Shown here one piece after another: positions 19,407-31,041 of a stretch of 64,000 nucleotides of DNA; position 1 is the first letter of the stretch, and the number at the start of each line of letters is the position of its first letter. The DNA is from Wenzhouxiangella sp. AB-CW3 (GTDB lineage: Bacteria; Pseudomonadota; Gammaproteobacteria; Xanthomonadales; Wenzhouxiangellaceae), in the NCBI RefSeq assembly GCF_014725735.1, contig NZ_CP061368.1, positions 1,999,225-2,063,224 of the forward strand. The letters run 5' to 3'. Below the pieces are notes generated by a model. That model did no database searches and was not told the origin of the DNA. It was given only the letters and a program-made list of their open reading frames with translations. The position numbers and the translations under genes are program-made.

Positions 19407-22400
19407 ATGCGACAGCAATCGGCTCAATTCAGCATGACCCGACCGCTAGTCGCACTGGCGATCCTGGGCCTGTTGATCGTCGGCTGGCTGGGGCCGGCAT
19501 GGAGCGCAAGCGAAGACGACGTATGGGTTCGAGTTCACCACGAAACCGGCCATCCGGCCGCGCAGCGCGGCGCCGCGACAGCCGACCTGGACGATTACGG
19601 TGCGTTTCAGTGGGGCAGGCTCAGCGTCGACCAGGCCAGGGCCATGGAGCAGGCTGGTGGCCGTCTGACGCGGATCGAGAACCCCTTCGAGCTGAACCTC
19701 GGCGGCGAGCGCATCGACCTGCTGGATGAAACCGGACCCGGCCGCCGTGTGCCGCCGCACCAGGCGGCTGCGGAAGGCGATTTTCACCTGATCCAGTTCA
19801 GAGGGCCTGTGCGCAGTCAGTGGCTACAGGATCTACGTGGCACTGGCGTAACGGTGATCCAACCCATCCATCCATTCAGCTACTACGTTTGGGCTGATGC
19901 CGACCAGATCAGTGCCGCCTCACGCCTGCCCGATGTCCGCGCCTCGACCCCCGTCCGGCCTGCCTGGCGCATGCAGACCCTGGCAGGAACTCCCGATCAG
20001 CGTTCTCAGCAACCAATGCCGTACATGGCGTTGATCAGCCGTCACGCCCGTCGTGACACCCTTGAGAGAATGCGCTCGAAAGGCGCCGTGATTCATTCGG
20101 TGACCCGAGAGTCCGCCCACTTTGACGTGGTCCATCTGGTTGTTTCCGGCCAAAACTACCCCGACCTGGCCCGCATCCCCGGCATTTACGTCATCCAGCC
20201 GGTCCCCCGGGATCCCGGCCCGCGCGGCGAGATGAGCAACCAGTCCATCGTTGGCGGGTTCGATGGCGATAGCATCATCCCGGGCTATGCCGACTGGCTG
20301 GCCGTCACCGGCTACGACGGCGAAGGCATCACGGTCAGCGTGGTCGACAACGGCATCGACGAGGACCATCCGGACCTGATCGACAACATCCTGGACTGCC
20401 TGGGCCCGGGGGGCAGTTGTACCGGTGCAGCCGGCAGTCATGGCACCCATGTGGCCGGTGCGATTGCCGGTACCGGTCTGTCAGGCGAGATGGACCACAA
20501 CGATTTCCTGCGTGGACAGGGTGCGGCGCCGTCCGCCAGCCTGGTCAACCAGGACTACCGACCCTTCCTCGGCACTGAGGAAGATGGCATGGTGGCCGAT
20601 GGCATGCTGACCATCATGGCCGATGCCGCGCTCAGTGGCGCCATGATCAGCAACAACTCCTGGGGCCCGAGCGGCAGTCCGCAGGGCTATAACATTCCCT
20701 CGCGCCATATTGACCTGATCAGCCGTGATGCCCTGCCTGATGATCCCGACCAGCACCCGATTCTGGCTGTCTGGTCCATCATGAATGGATGGGGTGACAG
20801 CCCGGGTGCCTGCGCGCCAAGCTCGCTCGGCGCGCCGGACGAGGCCAAGAATCTGTTCGCCGTGGGTTCGACCAATCTGCAGAATGGCGACGGAGAGCAG
20901 CAGGCGATGGCGGAAATATTCAGCATCTCAGCCAACTCAGGACACGGACCGGCCTGCGACGGCCGCCGTGTACCCGATATTGTTGCTCCTGGATGTTCGA
21001 CTGACAGCACAGACCTTTTTGGCGCACACAGCATGAAATGCGGCACTTCCATGGCCTCGCCCCTGGTCTCCGGCGCCGTTGCCGTTTGGGCCCAGCGCCA
21101 TATCGACGAGACCGGCAGCCCACCCTCCGCGGCCCTGACCCGGGCGGTATTCTCCGCCGCGGCCCGGGACCTGGCCGGCGGCACCAACGCCGATGGCGGC
21201 ACACTGGGCCACCGCCCCGACCGCTTCCAGGGATTCGGCCGCATCGACCTGGACGCCGTCATGAATCCAACCGGTGGCTCCGTTTTCCTGCTGGACCAGG
21301 AGGTGGTGTTCGACGACACGGGCCAGGACTGGGCACTCAACATCCAGGCGGCCGACCCCGACGAGCCGATCAAAGTCATGCTGACCTGGACCGACGCGCC
21401 CGGCCATGGAAACGGAGGCACCACGCCGGCCTGGGTCAATATTCTCGACCTGGTCGTCGAGGCTGGTGATGACAATACCTACCTGGGCAATGTCACCGGG
21501 CCTGACGGCTGGTCAGCACCCGGTGGCCAGCCGGACGACCGCAACAACAGTGAAGGGATCTGGCTGCGTCCCGACCAGCACCAGGGTCAGATTCAGCTCA
21601 ATGTTCTGGCTACCAGCCTGGCTGGCGACGCCCTGAATCCTTATGACCCCGGCGACCCCAGCCAGGATTTCGCCATTGCCTGCTACAACTGCATCGAAGG
21701 CGATCCCGGCTTCAACCTGGCGCTGGAACCGACCTCGTTGCAGGCCTGCCTGAGCGATCAGGACGGCATTTTCGATATCGATGTACTGGCCAGCCCCGTC
21801 GGCCCCTACACCGAAACGGTAGAGCTGAATCAGCAGGGTCTGCCGGCCGATATCGACAGCAGTTTCGATCCGTCCAGCATCGATGTGCCCGGCAGCTCGA
21901 CCTGGACGCTGTCGACCGATGAACACAGCGCGCCGGCTCATACACTGGTCACCGTCGAAGCCGAGGACGGCGAGGGCCTGAAGCGTAGCTCCACCCTGTA
22001 TCTGCGCCTGGATGCGCCGTTGACCGAACTGCCCGACCCGGTCGCCCCGGCCGACAACAGCACTGACCAGTCGCTGACACCCGAAATCGCCTGGACTGCG
22101 GTCAGCGGGGAGCAAGCCCAGAACTACCAACTGCAGGTGGCCGCAACGTCCGACTTCAGCCAGCCGCTTGTCGATGAGCTGGTGTTCGGCACCTCTTTCG
22201 TGCCTGACGAGCCACTTCCAGGGCTAAGCGACCACTACTGGCGGGTGCGGGCCATCAACCTGTGCGGGCCTGGCAACTGGTCCCCGGTCAGACAGTTCAC
22301 CACGCGTCCGGCACCGCTGATTGCCGTGTCACCCGAAGTACTGACATTCGTGGTACCAGTCGACGGCCAGGCGCAGCAGTCGCTGCTCATCGACAACAGC

Positions 22401-23123
22401 GGGACCGGTGACCTGCAGTTCGATATTGCCACCAACAGGCCCGGACAGGCCGCAAGTGGCGCCCAGGCCCTCATCAGCTTCGATGACCCTGCGAACTGGC
22501 AGTTGATCAATGATCCCGAAGCGGTCGCCGGCTCGGTCGAATTCACTCAGAACGCGGCCCTGGAGATCCTGCTGATCGGCGGTGATGACGGGGTCGGTGG
22601 CAATACCGACCTGCAAATTGACATCCCGGCCGATGGCACTCTGCAGTTCGACTGGGGCTACCAATCGCTGGATCCCGGCAACTTCGATTCCGCCAGCTAC
22701 CTGATCAACCAGGACGAAACCGAACTGGCCGACAATGACAGCCAGGTGTCTTTCCACCAGGCCCAGGCCTCGGTCAGTGTCGGGGCCGGCGACCGGTTCA
22801 CCCTCCGCGTCAACACCGTCGATGGCCTGTTCGGACCGGGTGAGCTTGGCGTTACCGGAGTGCAACTGGAAGTCGAAGCCTGCAACGATTCGGCACCCGG
22901 CGCCGACTGGCTCGATGTCGCGCCGAGCGACGGCTTGATTTCAGGCGGCGACAGCGCCCCGGTCGAGGTCACGGTCGACAGCAGCGGACTGTCCGATGGG
23001 CTGCACCATGCCGTGCTGTGCGTGGCCAGCAACGCCGATAATGACGAGTTGCTTGCCATTCCGGTGCAACTGGAAGTCGGTTCTCCACCCATCTTCCACG
23101 ACCGCTTCGAAGCTGACGACTGA
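19407..23123 (+). CDS. Exported subtilisin-like (S8) serine protease with IFHDRFE tail
   Basis: A secreted protease of about 1238 residues. A signal peptide (hydrophobic core LVALAILGLLIVGWLG, likely cut after AWSA) follows either the ATG at 19407 or the one at 19434. Catalytic residues in 19407 numbering are Asp314 (VSVVDNGIDEDHPD), His345 (GSHGTHVAG) and Ser548 (CGTSMASPLVSG); Asn416/417 in SNNSWG supplies the oxyanion hole. After the protease come beta-rich modules, including a fibronectin III-like part (near LTPEIAWTAVSGEQAQNYQLQV) and Ig-like repeats. The very end, PPIFHDRFEADD, resembles the IFxDxFE tails I recall on secreted proteins of Xanthomonadales relatives. It lies 22 bases after gcvP and converges on gyrA. 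Substrate unknown; nutrient acquisition is likely. Confidence 0.87.
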   Translation: MRQQSAQFSMTRPLVALAILGLLIVGWLGPAWSASEDDVWVRVHHETGHPAAQRGAATADLDDYGAFQWGRLSVDQARAMEQAGGRLTRIENPFELNLGGERIDLLDETGPGRRVPPHQAAAEGDFHLIQFRGPVRSQWLQDLRGTGVTVIQPIHPFSYYVWADADQISAASRLPDVRASTPVRPAWRMQTLAGTPDQRSQQPMPYMALISRHARRDTLERMRSKGAVIHSVTRESAHFDVVHLVVSGQNYPDLARIPGIYVIQPVPRDPGPRGEMSNQSIVGGFDGDSIIPGYADWLAVTGYDGEGITVSVVDNGIDEDHPDLIDNILDCLGPGGSCTGAAGSHGTHVAGAIAGTGLSGEMDHNDFLRGQGAAPSASLVNQDYRPFLGTEEDGMVADGMLTIMADAALSGAMISNNSWGPSGSPQGYNIPSRHIDLISRDALPDDPDQHPILAVWSIMNGWGDSPGACAPSSLGAPDEAKNLFAVGSTNLQNGDGEQQAMAEIFSISANSGHGPACDGRRVPDIVAPGCSTDSTDLFGAHSMKCGTSMASPLVSGAVAVWAQRHIDETGSPPSAALTRAVFSAAARDLAGGTNADGGTLGHRPDRFQGFGRIDLDAVMNPTGGSVFLLDQEVVFDDTGQDWALNIQAADPDEPIKVMLTWTDAPGHGNGGTTPAWVNILDLVVEAGDDNTYLGNVTGPDGWSAPGGQPDDRNNSEGIWLRPDQHQGQIQLNVLATSLAGDALNPYDPGDPSQDFAIACYNCIEGDPGFNLALEPTSLQACLSDQDGIFDIDVLASPVGPYTETVELNQQGLPADIDSSFDPSSIDVPGSSTWTLSTDEHSAPAHTLVTVEAEDGEGLKRSSTLYLRLDAPLTELPDPVAPADNSTDQSLTPEIAWTAVSGEQAQNYQLQVAATSDFSQPLVDELVFGTSFVPDEPLPGLSDHYWRVRAINLCGPGNWSPVRQFTTRPAPLIAVSPEVLTFVVPVDGQAQQSLLIDNSGTGDLQFDIATNRPGQAASGAQALISFDDPANWQLINDPEAVAGSVEFTQNAALEILLIGGDDGVGGNTDLQIDIPADGTLQFDWGYQSLDPGNFDSASYLINQDETELADNDSQVSFHQAQASVSVGAGDRFTLRVNTVDGLFGPGELGVTGVQLEVEACNDSAPGADWLDVAPSDGLISGGDSAPVEVTVDSSGLSDGLHHAVLCVASNADNDELLAIPVQLEVGSPPIFHDRFEADD

Positions 23124-23136
23124 ATCGGCCCCTCGA

Positions 23137-25695
23137 CTACTCTTCGGTCTCGGCGGCGGCTTCCTCGTCTTCGGCTGCGGCCACCCGTGCCAGGCCGATC
23201 AACTGTTCGTTCTTGCCCAGCCGCATCAGGGTCACGCCCTGGGTATTGCGGCCCAGTCGCGAAATCTCGTCGACCGAGGTCCGCACCAGGGTGCCGGCAT
23301 TGGAGGTGAGCATCACGTCGTCTTCTTCACTCACGCCCAGCGCCGCGACCAGCGGACCATTTCGGCCACTGGTCTGAATACCGATCACGCCCTGCCCACC
23401 ACGGCGGTAGACCGGGAATTCCTCGAGATCGGTGCGCTTGCCATAGCCGTTGGCCGTGGCCAGCAGCACGTCTCCATCGTCGGCAACCAGCATGGAGACC
23501 ACTTCCTGATCGTCCTTGAGACGAATCCCAACGACACCACGAGTCTGTCGACCCATGGGTCGCACATCGGACTCGTTGAAGCGGATGGTCTTGCCGGCCG
23601 ATGAAAACAGGAGAATGTCGCGCTCACCGTCGGTAAAGGCCACATCGACCAACTCGTCGCCCTCCTCCAGCAACACCGCCCAGATACCATTGGAACGGAT
23701 ATTGGCAAAGTCCGACAGCGGGGTCTTCTTGACCCGCCCGGCCCGGGTGGCGAAAAACACGAACCAGTCGTCGGAAAACTCCCGGGTCGGCAGCACGGCG
23801 TTAATGCGTTCGCCCTCTTCGAGCGGCAGCAGGTTGACCATGGGCCTGCCCCGGCTGTTGTGCCCGGCCTGGGGCAGTTGGTACACCTTGGTCTTGTACA
23901 CCTTGCCGGCCGAGGTAAACACCAGCAGCGTGTCATGGGTATTGGTCACCCAGAAACGTTCGACGAAATCCTCGTTCTTGGTGCGCGCAGCCGATCGCCC
24001 CCGGCCACCACGCTTCTGCGACTGGTAGCGGTCCAGCGGCTGATACTTGGCATAGCCGGCATGTGACAGCGTGACCACCACGTCTTCCGGGGTGATCAGG
24101 TCTTCCATGGTCAGGTCGAGATGATCACGCACGATCTCGGTGCGGCGCGGATCGGCGTACTGCTCCTGCAGCGCCTCCAGTTCCTCGCGAATCACGCCCA
24201 TCAGCGCGTCAGGCTCGGACAGGATGCGCATCAGCTCGCGAATGGTCTCGAGGATCTCCTCGTATTCTTCAGAGAGCTTGTCCTGTTCCAGGCCAGTGAG
24301 CTTCTGCAATCGCAGATCCAGAATGGCCTGGGCCTGCTGGGGCGAGAGCTGGTAGCCGCGCTCGTCCAGTCCGTACTCCGGCAACAGGTCTTCCGGGCGC
24401 GACATATCGGCGCCGGCACGCCCAAGCAGAGCGGCCACCAGGCCGGCGTCCCAACGACGGGACTGCAGCGCCTCGCGCGCATCGGCAGGCGTCTTGGAGG
24501 CCTTGATCAGGGCAATGACTTCGTCGAGATTGGCCAGGGCAACGGTCAACCCCTCGAGAATATGGGCACGTTCCCTGGACTTGCGCAGCTCGTAAAGGCT
24601 GCGCCGCGTCACCACCTCGCGGCGATGGGCCAGGAAGGCCGACAGGGCCTGGCGGATATTGAGCAGCTTGGGCTGACCGTCGACCAGTGCGACCATGTTG
24701 ATGCCGAATACGGTCTGCAACTGGGTGAGCTGGAACAGATTGTTGAGCACCACCTCGGCCACTTCGCCGCGCTTGAGCTCGATGACCATGCGCATGCCGT
24801 CCTTGTCGGACTCATCACGCAGTTCGCTGATGCCCTCGAGTCGCTTCTCCTTGACCAGCTCGGCAATCTTTTCCAGCAGCCGCGCCTTGTTGACCATGTA
24901 CGGCAGCTCGTTGACCACGATGCGGACGCGCCCGCTGCTGTCATCGGTCTCGATCTCGGTGCGAGCCCGAAGATAGATGCGCCCGCGGCCCGTCTCGTAG
25001 GCCTGGCGGATACCGCTGGCGCCGTTGATGATGGCGGCGGTGGGGAAATCCGGGCCTGGCATGTATTCCATGATCCCGTCGATGTCGATCTCGGGATCCT
25101 CGATCATCGCCAGCAGGGCACGAATCACCTCATCCAGGTTGTGCGGCGGGATATTGGTGGCCATGCCCACTGCAATGCCGGAAGCACCGTTGACCAGCAG
25201 GTTCGGGACCCGGGTCGGCAGAACCGTGGGTTCCGACTCCGACTCATCGTAGTTGGGAATGAAGTTGACCGTTTCCTTGTCGATGTCGGCCAGCAACTGG
25301 TGCGACAGCCGGGCCATGCGCACCTCGGTATAACGCATGGCGGCGGCCGAATCGCCATCGATGGAACCAAAGTTGCCCTGCCCGTCGACCAGCATGTAGC
25401 GCATGGAAAACGGCTGGGCCATGCGCACGATGGTGTCGTAGACGGCGCTGTCACCGTGCGGGTGGTATTTACCGATCACGTCACCCACCACGCGCGCCGA
25501 CTTCTTGTACGGCTTGTTGTAGTCGTTGCCCAGTACATGCATCGCGAACAGCACACGCCGGTGAACCGGCTTGAGACCATCGCGAACGTCCGGGAGCGCC
25601 CGACCCACGATCACGCTCATGGCGTAATCGAGGTAGGACTGACGCATCTCGTCTTCCAGGTTGACCTGGAGCACTTCACGTGCCATTTCCGCCAT
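23137..25695 (-). CDS. gyrA: DNA gyrase subunit A
   Basis: GyrA (852 residues) is the DNA cleavage and rejoining subunit of gyrase, which introduces negative supercoils with GyrB. The catalytic tyrosine is Tyr122 in [11 protein letters not shown]. The quinolone-resistance region keeps Ser83 and Asp87 (GDSAVYD), the sensitive wild type. The C-terminal wrapping domain contains the GyrA box QKRGGRG, and the acidic tail ends in EEAAAETEE. Length and residue numbering follow E. coli closely. It converges with the protease gene and is divergent from mtnA; in Pseudomonas, as I recall, mtnA and gyrA run in the same direction. Confidence 0.98.
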   Translation of the reverse strand: MAEMAREVLQVNLEDEMRQSYLDYAMSVIVGRALPDVRDGLKPVHRRVLFAMHVLGNDYNKPYKKSARVVGDVIGKYHPHGDSAVYDTIVRMAQPFSMRYMLVDGQGNFGSIDGDSAAAMRYTEVRMARLSHQLLADIDKETVNFIPNYDESESEPTVLPTRVPNLLVNGASGIAVGMATNIPPHNLDEVIRALLAMIEDPEIDIDGIMEYMPGPDFPTAAIINGASGIRQAYETGRGRIYLRARTEIETDDSSGRVRIVVNELPYMVNKARLLEKIAELVKEKRLEGISELRDESDKDGMRMVIELKRGEVAEVVLNNLFQLTQLQTVFGINMVALVDGQPKLLNIRQALSAFLAHRREVVTRRSLYELRKSRERAHILEGLTVALANLDEVIALIKASKTPADAREALQSRRWDAGLVAALLGRAGADMSRPEDLLPEYGLDERGYQLSPQQAQAILDLRLQKLTGLEQDKLSEEYEEILETIRELMRILSEPDALMGVIREELEALQEQYADPRRTEIVRDHLDLTMEDLITPEDVVVTLSHAGYAKYQPLDRYQSQKRGGRGRSAARTKNEDFVERFWVTNTHDTLLVFTSAGKVYKTKVYQLPQAGHNSRGRPMVNLLPLEEGERINAVLPTREFSDDWFVFFATRAGRVKKTPLSDFANIRSNGIWAVLLEEGDELVDVAFTDGERDILLFSSAGKTIRFNESDVRPMGRQTRGVVGIRLKDDQEVVSMLVADDGDVLLATANGYGKRTDLEEFPVYRRGGQGVIGIQTSGRNGPLVAALGVSEEDDVMLTSNAGTLVRTSVDEISRLGRNTQGVTLMRLGKNEQLIGLARVAAAEDEEAAAETEE

Positions 25696-25926
25696 CGGGA
25701 GAGATCCTGTCTGTCAGCGACCGGGCGCCATGCAAGCGCCTGATTTGGTTAGGCTTTCACTCCACCCCAAGGACTGTGTCGCAAGCCCTCGGAAATGAAA
25801 GCAACAAACGTGAAATTTTACCACAGGCCACCATTTCGAGGCAGCCTGCCGGCAAGCCGGAGGATGCGGCCGACATTAACCCGGCAAACTGCGCATTCCG
25901 CCCCCGGCTTGCGTAGAATGCCGGTC
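25696..25926. promoter_or_regulatory. Divergent gyrA-mtnA intergenic region
   Basis: This 231-base gap must hold the promoters of both genes. On the plus strand, TAGAAT at 25914-25919 would place transcription start almost at the mtnA ATG at 25927. On the minus strand, TAAAAT (the complement of ATTTTA, near 25815) is a candidate gyrA -10 about 120 bases before its start. A short inverted repeat, CCGGC-AA-GCCGG, lies near 25850. No ORF of its own is convincing. Confidence 0.35.
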
Positions 25927-26973
25927 ATGACGACACACTCCTCCATGCCTGGGCACGACATTCAGGCCATCATTTTCGAGCGCGGCGTGCTCAGGCTGCT
26001 AGATCAGCGTCTGCTGCCGGCCCGGACCGACTGGCTGACGCTGGACCGTAGCGACGAAGTGGCACGGGCCATTGCCGACCTGGTGGTGCGTGGCGCCCCG
26101 GCCATTGGTATTGCCGCCGCGTATGGCGCGGTCATCGCCGCCGCGCAGGACGGAGACGATCCCGAGGCCTGGGAGCGGCGCCTGGAGCAACTGGAGCAGG
26201 CCCGGCCTACCGCGGTCAACCTGGCCTGGGCACTGGCGCGCATGCGCCGTGCGGCTAAGCGGCACGGTTCGCCCGATCCGACAATGCTGGAAGCCGAGGC
26301 GCGCGGCATTCACGCCGAGGACGTGGCCGCCAACCAGGCCATGGCCGCAGCCGGCAGCGCCTGCATCGACGCGGGCTCGGGCGTGCTCACCCACTGCAAT
26401 ACCGGGGCGCTGGCAACCGGAGGCATTGGCACGGCCCTGGGCGTGGTGGCCGCCGCCTACCGGGCCGGCAAAATCAGGCGAATTTTTGCCGGCGAAACCC
26501 GCCCCTGGCTTCAGGGCGCCCGGCTCACGGCCTGGGAACTGGCCCGGATGGACATGCCGTTCAAAGTCGTTATCGAAGGTGCAGCCGCAGCATTGATGGC
26601 TTCCGGCCAGGTGCAATGGGTGATTACCGGCGCCGACCGCATCGCCGCCAATGGGGATGTCGCCAACAAGATCGGCACCTGTTCGCTGGCCGTCATCGCC
26701 CGCCACTACGGCGTTCGCGTCATGGTGGTCGCCCCCTCCTCCACCGTCGATCCAGACACCCCCTCGGGACAGGACATTGCCATCGAGCAACGCGATCCGG
26801 GAGAGATCTGGCGGGCGGCAGGTCTGGATCACACCCCGCCGGGCTTCGATGCCTGGAACCCGGTATTCGATATCACCCCGGCCACACTGGTCGACTGCAT
26901 CGTCACCGAGGCCGGCGTGCACCATCCGCCCTACCGATTCGCCGCCCGAGACAGTATCATTGGCACCCCCTGA
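25927..26973 (+). CDS. mtnA: Methylthioribose-1-phosphate isomerase
   Basis: MtnA (348 residues) converts 5-methylthioribose 1-phosphate to the ribulose form in the methionine salvage pathway. Family signatures are VRGAPAIGIAAAYG near the N-terminus, LTHCNTGALATGGIGTALGV in the middle, and the catalytic segment VITGADRIAANGDVANKIGT. The start is uncertain among ATG codons at 25918, 25927 and 25945; I choose 25927. The open frame back to 25795 is not supported. The other mtn genes are not adjacent, so salvage may be partial or scattered. The same protein family is related to eIF2B subunits, but the isomerase motifs are clear here. Confidence 0.92.
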   Translation: MTTHSSMPGHDIQAIIFERGVLRLLDQRLLPARTDWLTLDRSDEVARAIADLVVRGAPAIGIAAAYGAVIAAAQDGDDPEAWERRLEQLEQARPTAVNLAWALARMRRAAKRHGSPDPTMLEAEARGIHAEDVAANQAMAAAGSACIDAGSGVLTHCNTGALATGGIGTALGVVAAAYRAGKIRRIFAGETRPWLQGARLTAWELARMDMPFKVVIEGAAAALMASGQVQWVITGADRIAANGDVANKIGTCSLAVIARHYGVRVMVVAPSSTVDPDTPSGQDIAIEQRDPGEIWRAAGLDHTPPGFDAWNPVFDITPATLVDCIVTEAGVHHPPYRFAARDSIIGTP

Positions 26974-26991
26974 ACAAGAGATTTTTGGAAC

Positions 26992-27576
26992 ATGCGCACA
27001 ACCCTGCATATCCTGACTGTTCTTGTCCTGGCCCTGCCCGTGGCGGCAATGGCCGACGAACCTGCATCAACGGAGAATCCCAGCGTGATCCTGCACACCA
27101 ACCATGGCGCCATTACCGTCGAGCTGTTTGAAGACGATGCGCCGATCAGCGTCGAAAACTTTCTGAACTATGCCCGCGACGGACATTACGACGGCACGCT
27201 GTTCCACCGCGTGATCGATAACTTCATGATCCAGGGCGGCGGTTTCGACACCGACTTCGAACAGAAATCCACCGGCGATCCGATCAAGAACGAAGCGGAC
27301 AATGGCCTGAAAAACGAGCGTGGCACCCTGGCCATGGCGCGGACCAACGATCCGCACTCGGCCACCGCGCAGTTCTTCATCAACGTCAGCGACAACGAAT
27401 TCCTCAACCATCGTGGAACCCAGTCGGGCCAGGCCTGGGGTTATGCCGTGTTCGGTCGGGTCGTCGATGGCATGGATGTTGTCGATGCCATTCGCCAGGT
27501 TCCTACCGGCATCCACGGTCATCACCGCGACGTACCTGAAGAGCCGGTCATCCTCGAGCGGGTGGAACTGCCCTGA
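26992..27576 (+). CDS. Exported cyclophilin-type peptidyl-prolyl isomerase
   Basis: A 194-residue cyclophilin that catalyses cis-trans isomerisation of X-Pro bonds. An N-terminal signal peptide ([17 protein letters not shown], likely cut before DEPAS) sends it to the periplasm, as for E. coli PpiA. Catalytic and ligand residues are in [15 protein letters not shown] (the Arg and the Phe/Met/Gln set), [15 protein letters not shown] and [15 protein letters not shown]. It is 18 bases after mtnA. Its stop codon TGA is overlapped by the CTG that apparently starts lpxH; the ppi-lpxH pairing is conserved in E. coli (ppiB-lpxH). Confidence 0.92.
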   Translation: MRTTLHILTVLVLALPVAAMADEPASTENPSVILHTNHGAITVELFEDDAPISVENFLNYARDGHYDGTLFHRVIDNFMIQGGGFDTDFEQKSTGDPIKNEADNGLKNERGTLAMARTNDPHSATAQFFINVSDNEFLNHRGTQSGQAWGYAVFGRVVDGMDVVDAIRQVPTGIHGHHRDVPEEPVILERVELP

Positions 27577-28373
27577 GTTCCGTCGCTCCCATCTACCTGA
27601 TCGCGGATCTGCACCTCGATCCGCAGCGCCCGGAAACCACGCGCCTGCTCGTCGATTTTCTCGATGGGCCGGCGCGCCAGGCCCGGGCGCTTTACATTCT
27701 GGGCGATCTGTTCGAGGCCTGGATCGGGGATGATGGCATTGGTGCGATGGAGCGCGATGTGGCCGCGGCCAGCGCCCGGCTGGCCGAACAGGGGGTCGAG
27801 GTTCGCTTTCTGTGCGGCAACCGCGACTTCCTGGTCGGCGACGATTACTGCCAACTGGCCCGAATGGAGCGCATCGAAGAGCCGTGGCATCTGAACCATG
27901 CCGGAACCGAGGTCTTGCTGATGCATGGCGATATCCTGTGTACCGACGATGTCGCCTATCAGCGCTTCAGGCGCAAGGCGCGCAACCCAGACTGGCAACG
28001 CAAGGTACTGTCCTACCCGCTATGGCTGCGCCGCACCCTGGCGCGGCTGGCGCGCTGGCGCAGCAAGCGGCACACGGGCCAGACCGGTCAGCAGATCATG
28101 GATGTCAACGCCGATGCCGTGAGCGAATGCTTTCGTCATCACTCGGGCGTCCGGCGCATCATCCATGGCCATACTCACCGGCGGGCCATTCACGATATCG
28201 AGGTCGACCAGCGCCACTGCCAGCGCATCGTGCTCGGCGACTGGCACGAGGAAGGCAGTGCGATCCGCATTGATGAAAACGGCATTGCCATGCTCACCAT
28301 CGCCCGCGATCCAGATGGCGAGATCGAGCTCCGCCTGCATGAAACAGCCGCCCCGCTGGCCGGCAACACCTGA
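27573..28373 (+). CDS. lpxH: UDP-2,3-diacylglucosamine diphosphatase, apparent CTG start
   Basis: LpxH (266 residues) hydrolyses UDP-2,3-diacylglucosamine to lipid X and UMP in lipid A synthesis at the inner membrane. It belongs to the calcineurin-like metallophosphatases: DLH (Asp12, His14), [21 protein letters not shown] and the C-terminal HGHTH are all present. The protein must start before IYLIADLH, yet between the upstream in-frame stop (27537) and that segment there is no ATG, GTG or TTG. The CTG at 27573 overlaps the ppi stop as CTGA, in the same manner as the ATGA couplings nearby, and GGTGGA lies about six bases upstream. Later ATGs (27747 and beyond) would delete the first metal sites. 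So a CTG start with coupling is the best reading. Confidence 0.87.
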   Translation: MSSVAPIYLIADLHLDPQRPETTRLLVDFLDGPARQARALYILGDLFEAWIGDDGIGAMERDVAAASARLAEQGVEVRFLCGNRDFLVGDDYCQLARMERIEEPWHLNHAGTEVLLMHGDILCTDDVAYQRFRRKARNPDWQRKVLSYPLWLRRTLARLARWRSKRHTGQTGQQIMDVNADAVSECFRHHSGVRRIIHGHTHRRAIHDIEVDQRHCQRIVLGDWHEEGSAIRIDENGIAMLTIARDPDGEIELRLHETAAPLAGNT

Positions 28374-28382
28374 GAGAAAAAT

Positions 28383-29363
28383 CTAAAGCAGCAGGCTGGC
28401 CAGCATCCGGTCCGCGGCCACACCACTGGTCCAGGCGCCCTCGATCCGGCTGCCGCTGCACCAATCCCCTGCCACCACGACCCGGCTTTCGCCGTCGACC
28501 AGGCAGCCTTTCTGCATGGCCCGACGGGCCATGGCATAACGCCAGCGGTGGGCGGTCCTGATACGAGGCGTCTTTCCGAATCCGGCATCGATCGAAATCA
28601 ACGCCTCATACAGGCTGTCGATAACCCGGCCCGGCTCCTCTTCCAGATTGGCCTCCGACCACGAATCACTGGCATGCAGCACCCAGGACTCGCCGCCAGA
28701 CCGTCCCGGCTTGCTGTTGTTGCGCGCCAGCCAGGTCAGCGCCCCCTGGTTGACGAAAGCGGCGTCGAATTCCACCGGCAGCGTCTCGTCCCAGCCCAGC
28801 ATGACCGCCCAACATGGTTGCATCGGTACGGTACTGAGTGTCGGGTAAAGCGCATGCCCTTCCCCCAGCAGCTCGGCACTCTGAGCCGGTGGTGCTGTCA
28901 GCAACAACGCGCGTGCCGTCAGTGATTTCCCAACTTCGGTTTCCAGCTGCCACTGGCGCTCAAAGCGGGCCGAGGTCAGCCGACAGCTGTAACGGCAATC
29001 GAGCCCATCGGCCAGTCGTCTGATCAACCCGTTCATGCCAGGCACGGCCACCAGGCGCCGCTGAGGTGGGTCATCGAGGTCATTCGGTCGCGGACCCAGT
29101 ACACGCAGACGTGGCTGCCATTCGGCCACGAGACCGGCCTGTTCCCAGACGCTGACCCGGCGCCGGAATGCATCGCTGCGGGCCGTGAAATACTGCGCGC
29201 CATGATCAAAGGCCAACCCGTCCTCGCGCCGGGTCGCACTGCGCCCGCCCGGACCACGCGATTTCTCCAGCACACACACCGACAGGCCACGGGCGGCCAG
29301 ACGGCTGGCCGCAGTCAATCCGGACCAGCCTGCCCCGATGACGGCAACGTCAACAACAGACAT
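28383..29363 (-). CDS. FAD-dependent amine oxidase/renalase-like protein
   Basis: A 326-residue flavoprotein. The N-terminal dinucleotide-binding motif is VAVIGAGWSGLTAASRLAARG, followed by the FAD-contacting EKSRGPGGRSATRR and FDHGAQYFTARS. The C-terminal part has VVVAGDWCSGSRIEGAWTSG, the second FAD-binding segment. This pattern fits the bacterial NAD(P)/FAD proteins related to renalase and protoporphyrinogen oxidase. The substrate is not known. It converges with lpxH (nine bases apart) and is followed on its strand by a 112-base gap and no further partner; lysS lies upstream of it in transcription order. Confidence 0.75.
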   Translation of the reverse strand: MSVVDVAVIGAGWSGLTAASRLAARGLSVCVLEKSRGPGGRSATRREDGLAFDHGAQYFTARSDAFRRRVSVWEQAGLVAEWQPRLRVLGPRPNDLDDPPQRRLVAVPGMNGLIRRLADGLDCRYSCRLTSARFERQWQLETEVGKSLTARALLLTAPPAQSAELLGEGHALYPTLSTVPMQPCWAVMLGWDETLPVEFDAAFVNQGALTWLARNNSKPGRSGGESWVLHASDSWSEANLEEEPGRVIDSLYEALISIDAGFGKTPRIRTAHRWRYAMARRAMQKGCLVDGESRVVVAGDWCSGSRIEGAWTSGVAADRMLASLLL

Positions 29364-29475
29364 TCATGGCCCCGGTCGCTTGCTCTGGAAACGCGGTCAT
29401 GAGGCCATTGTGCCAGACCTGCCGCCTCGACAGCATGTCTCCTACCGGCCGTAGCCCGCGATCATGGCCGTGGGG

Positions 29476-31017
<1,542 letters not shown>

Positions 31018-31041
31018 TGCATTATCCGTCTTCATTAAACC

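Noticed and set aside
24121-25743. Plus-strand frame of 540 codons opposite gyrA
   Set aside because: gyrA is full length and conserved on the other strand; the frame only reflects codon bias.
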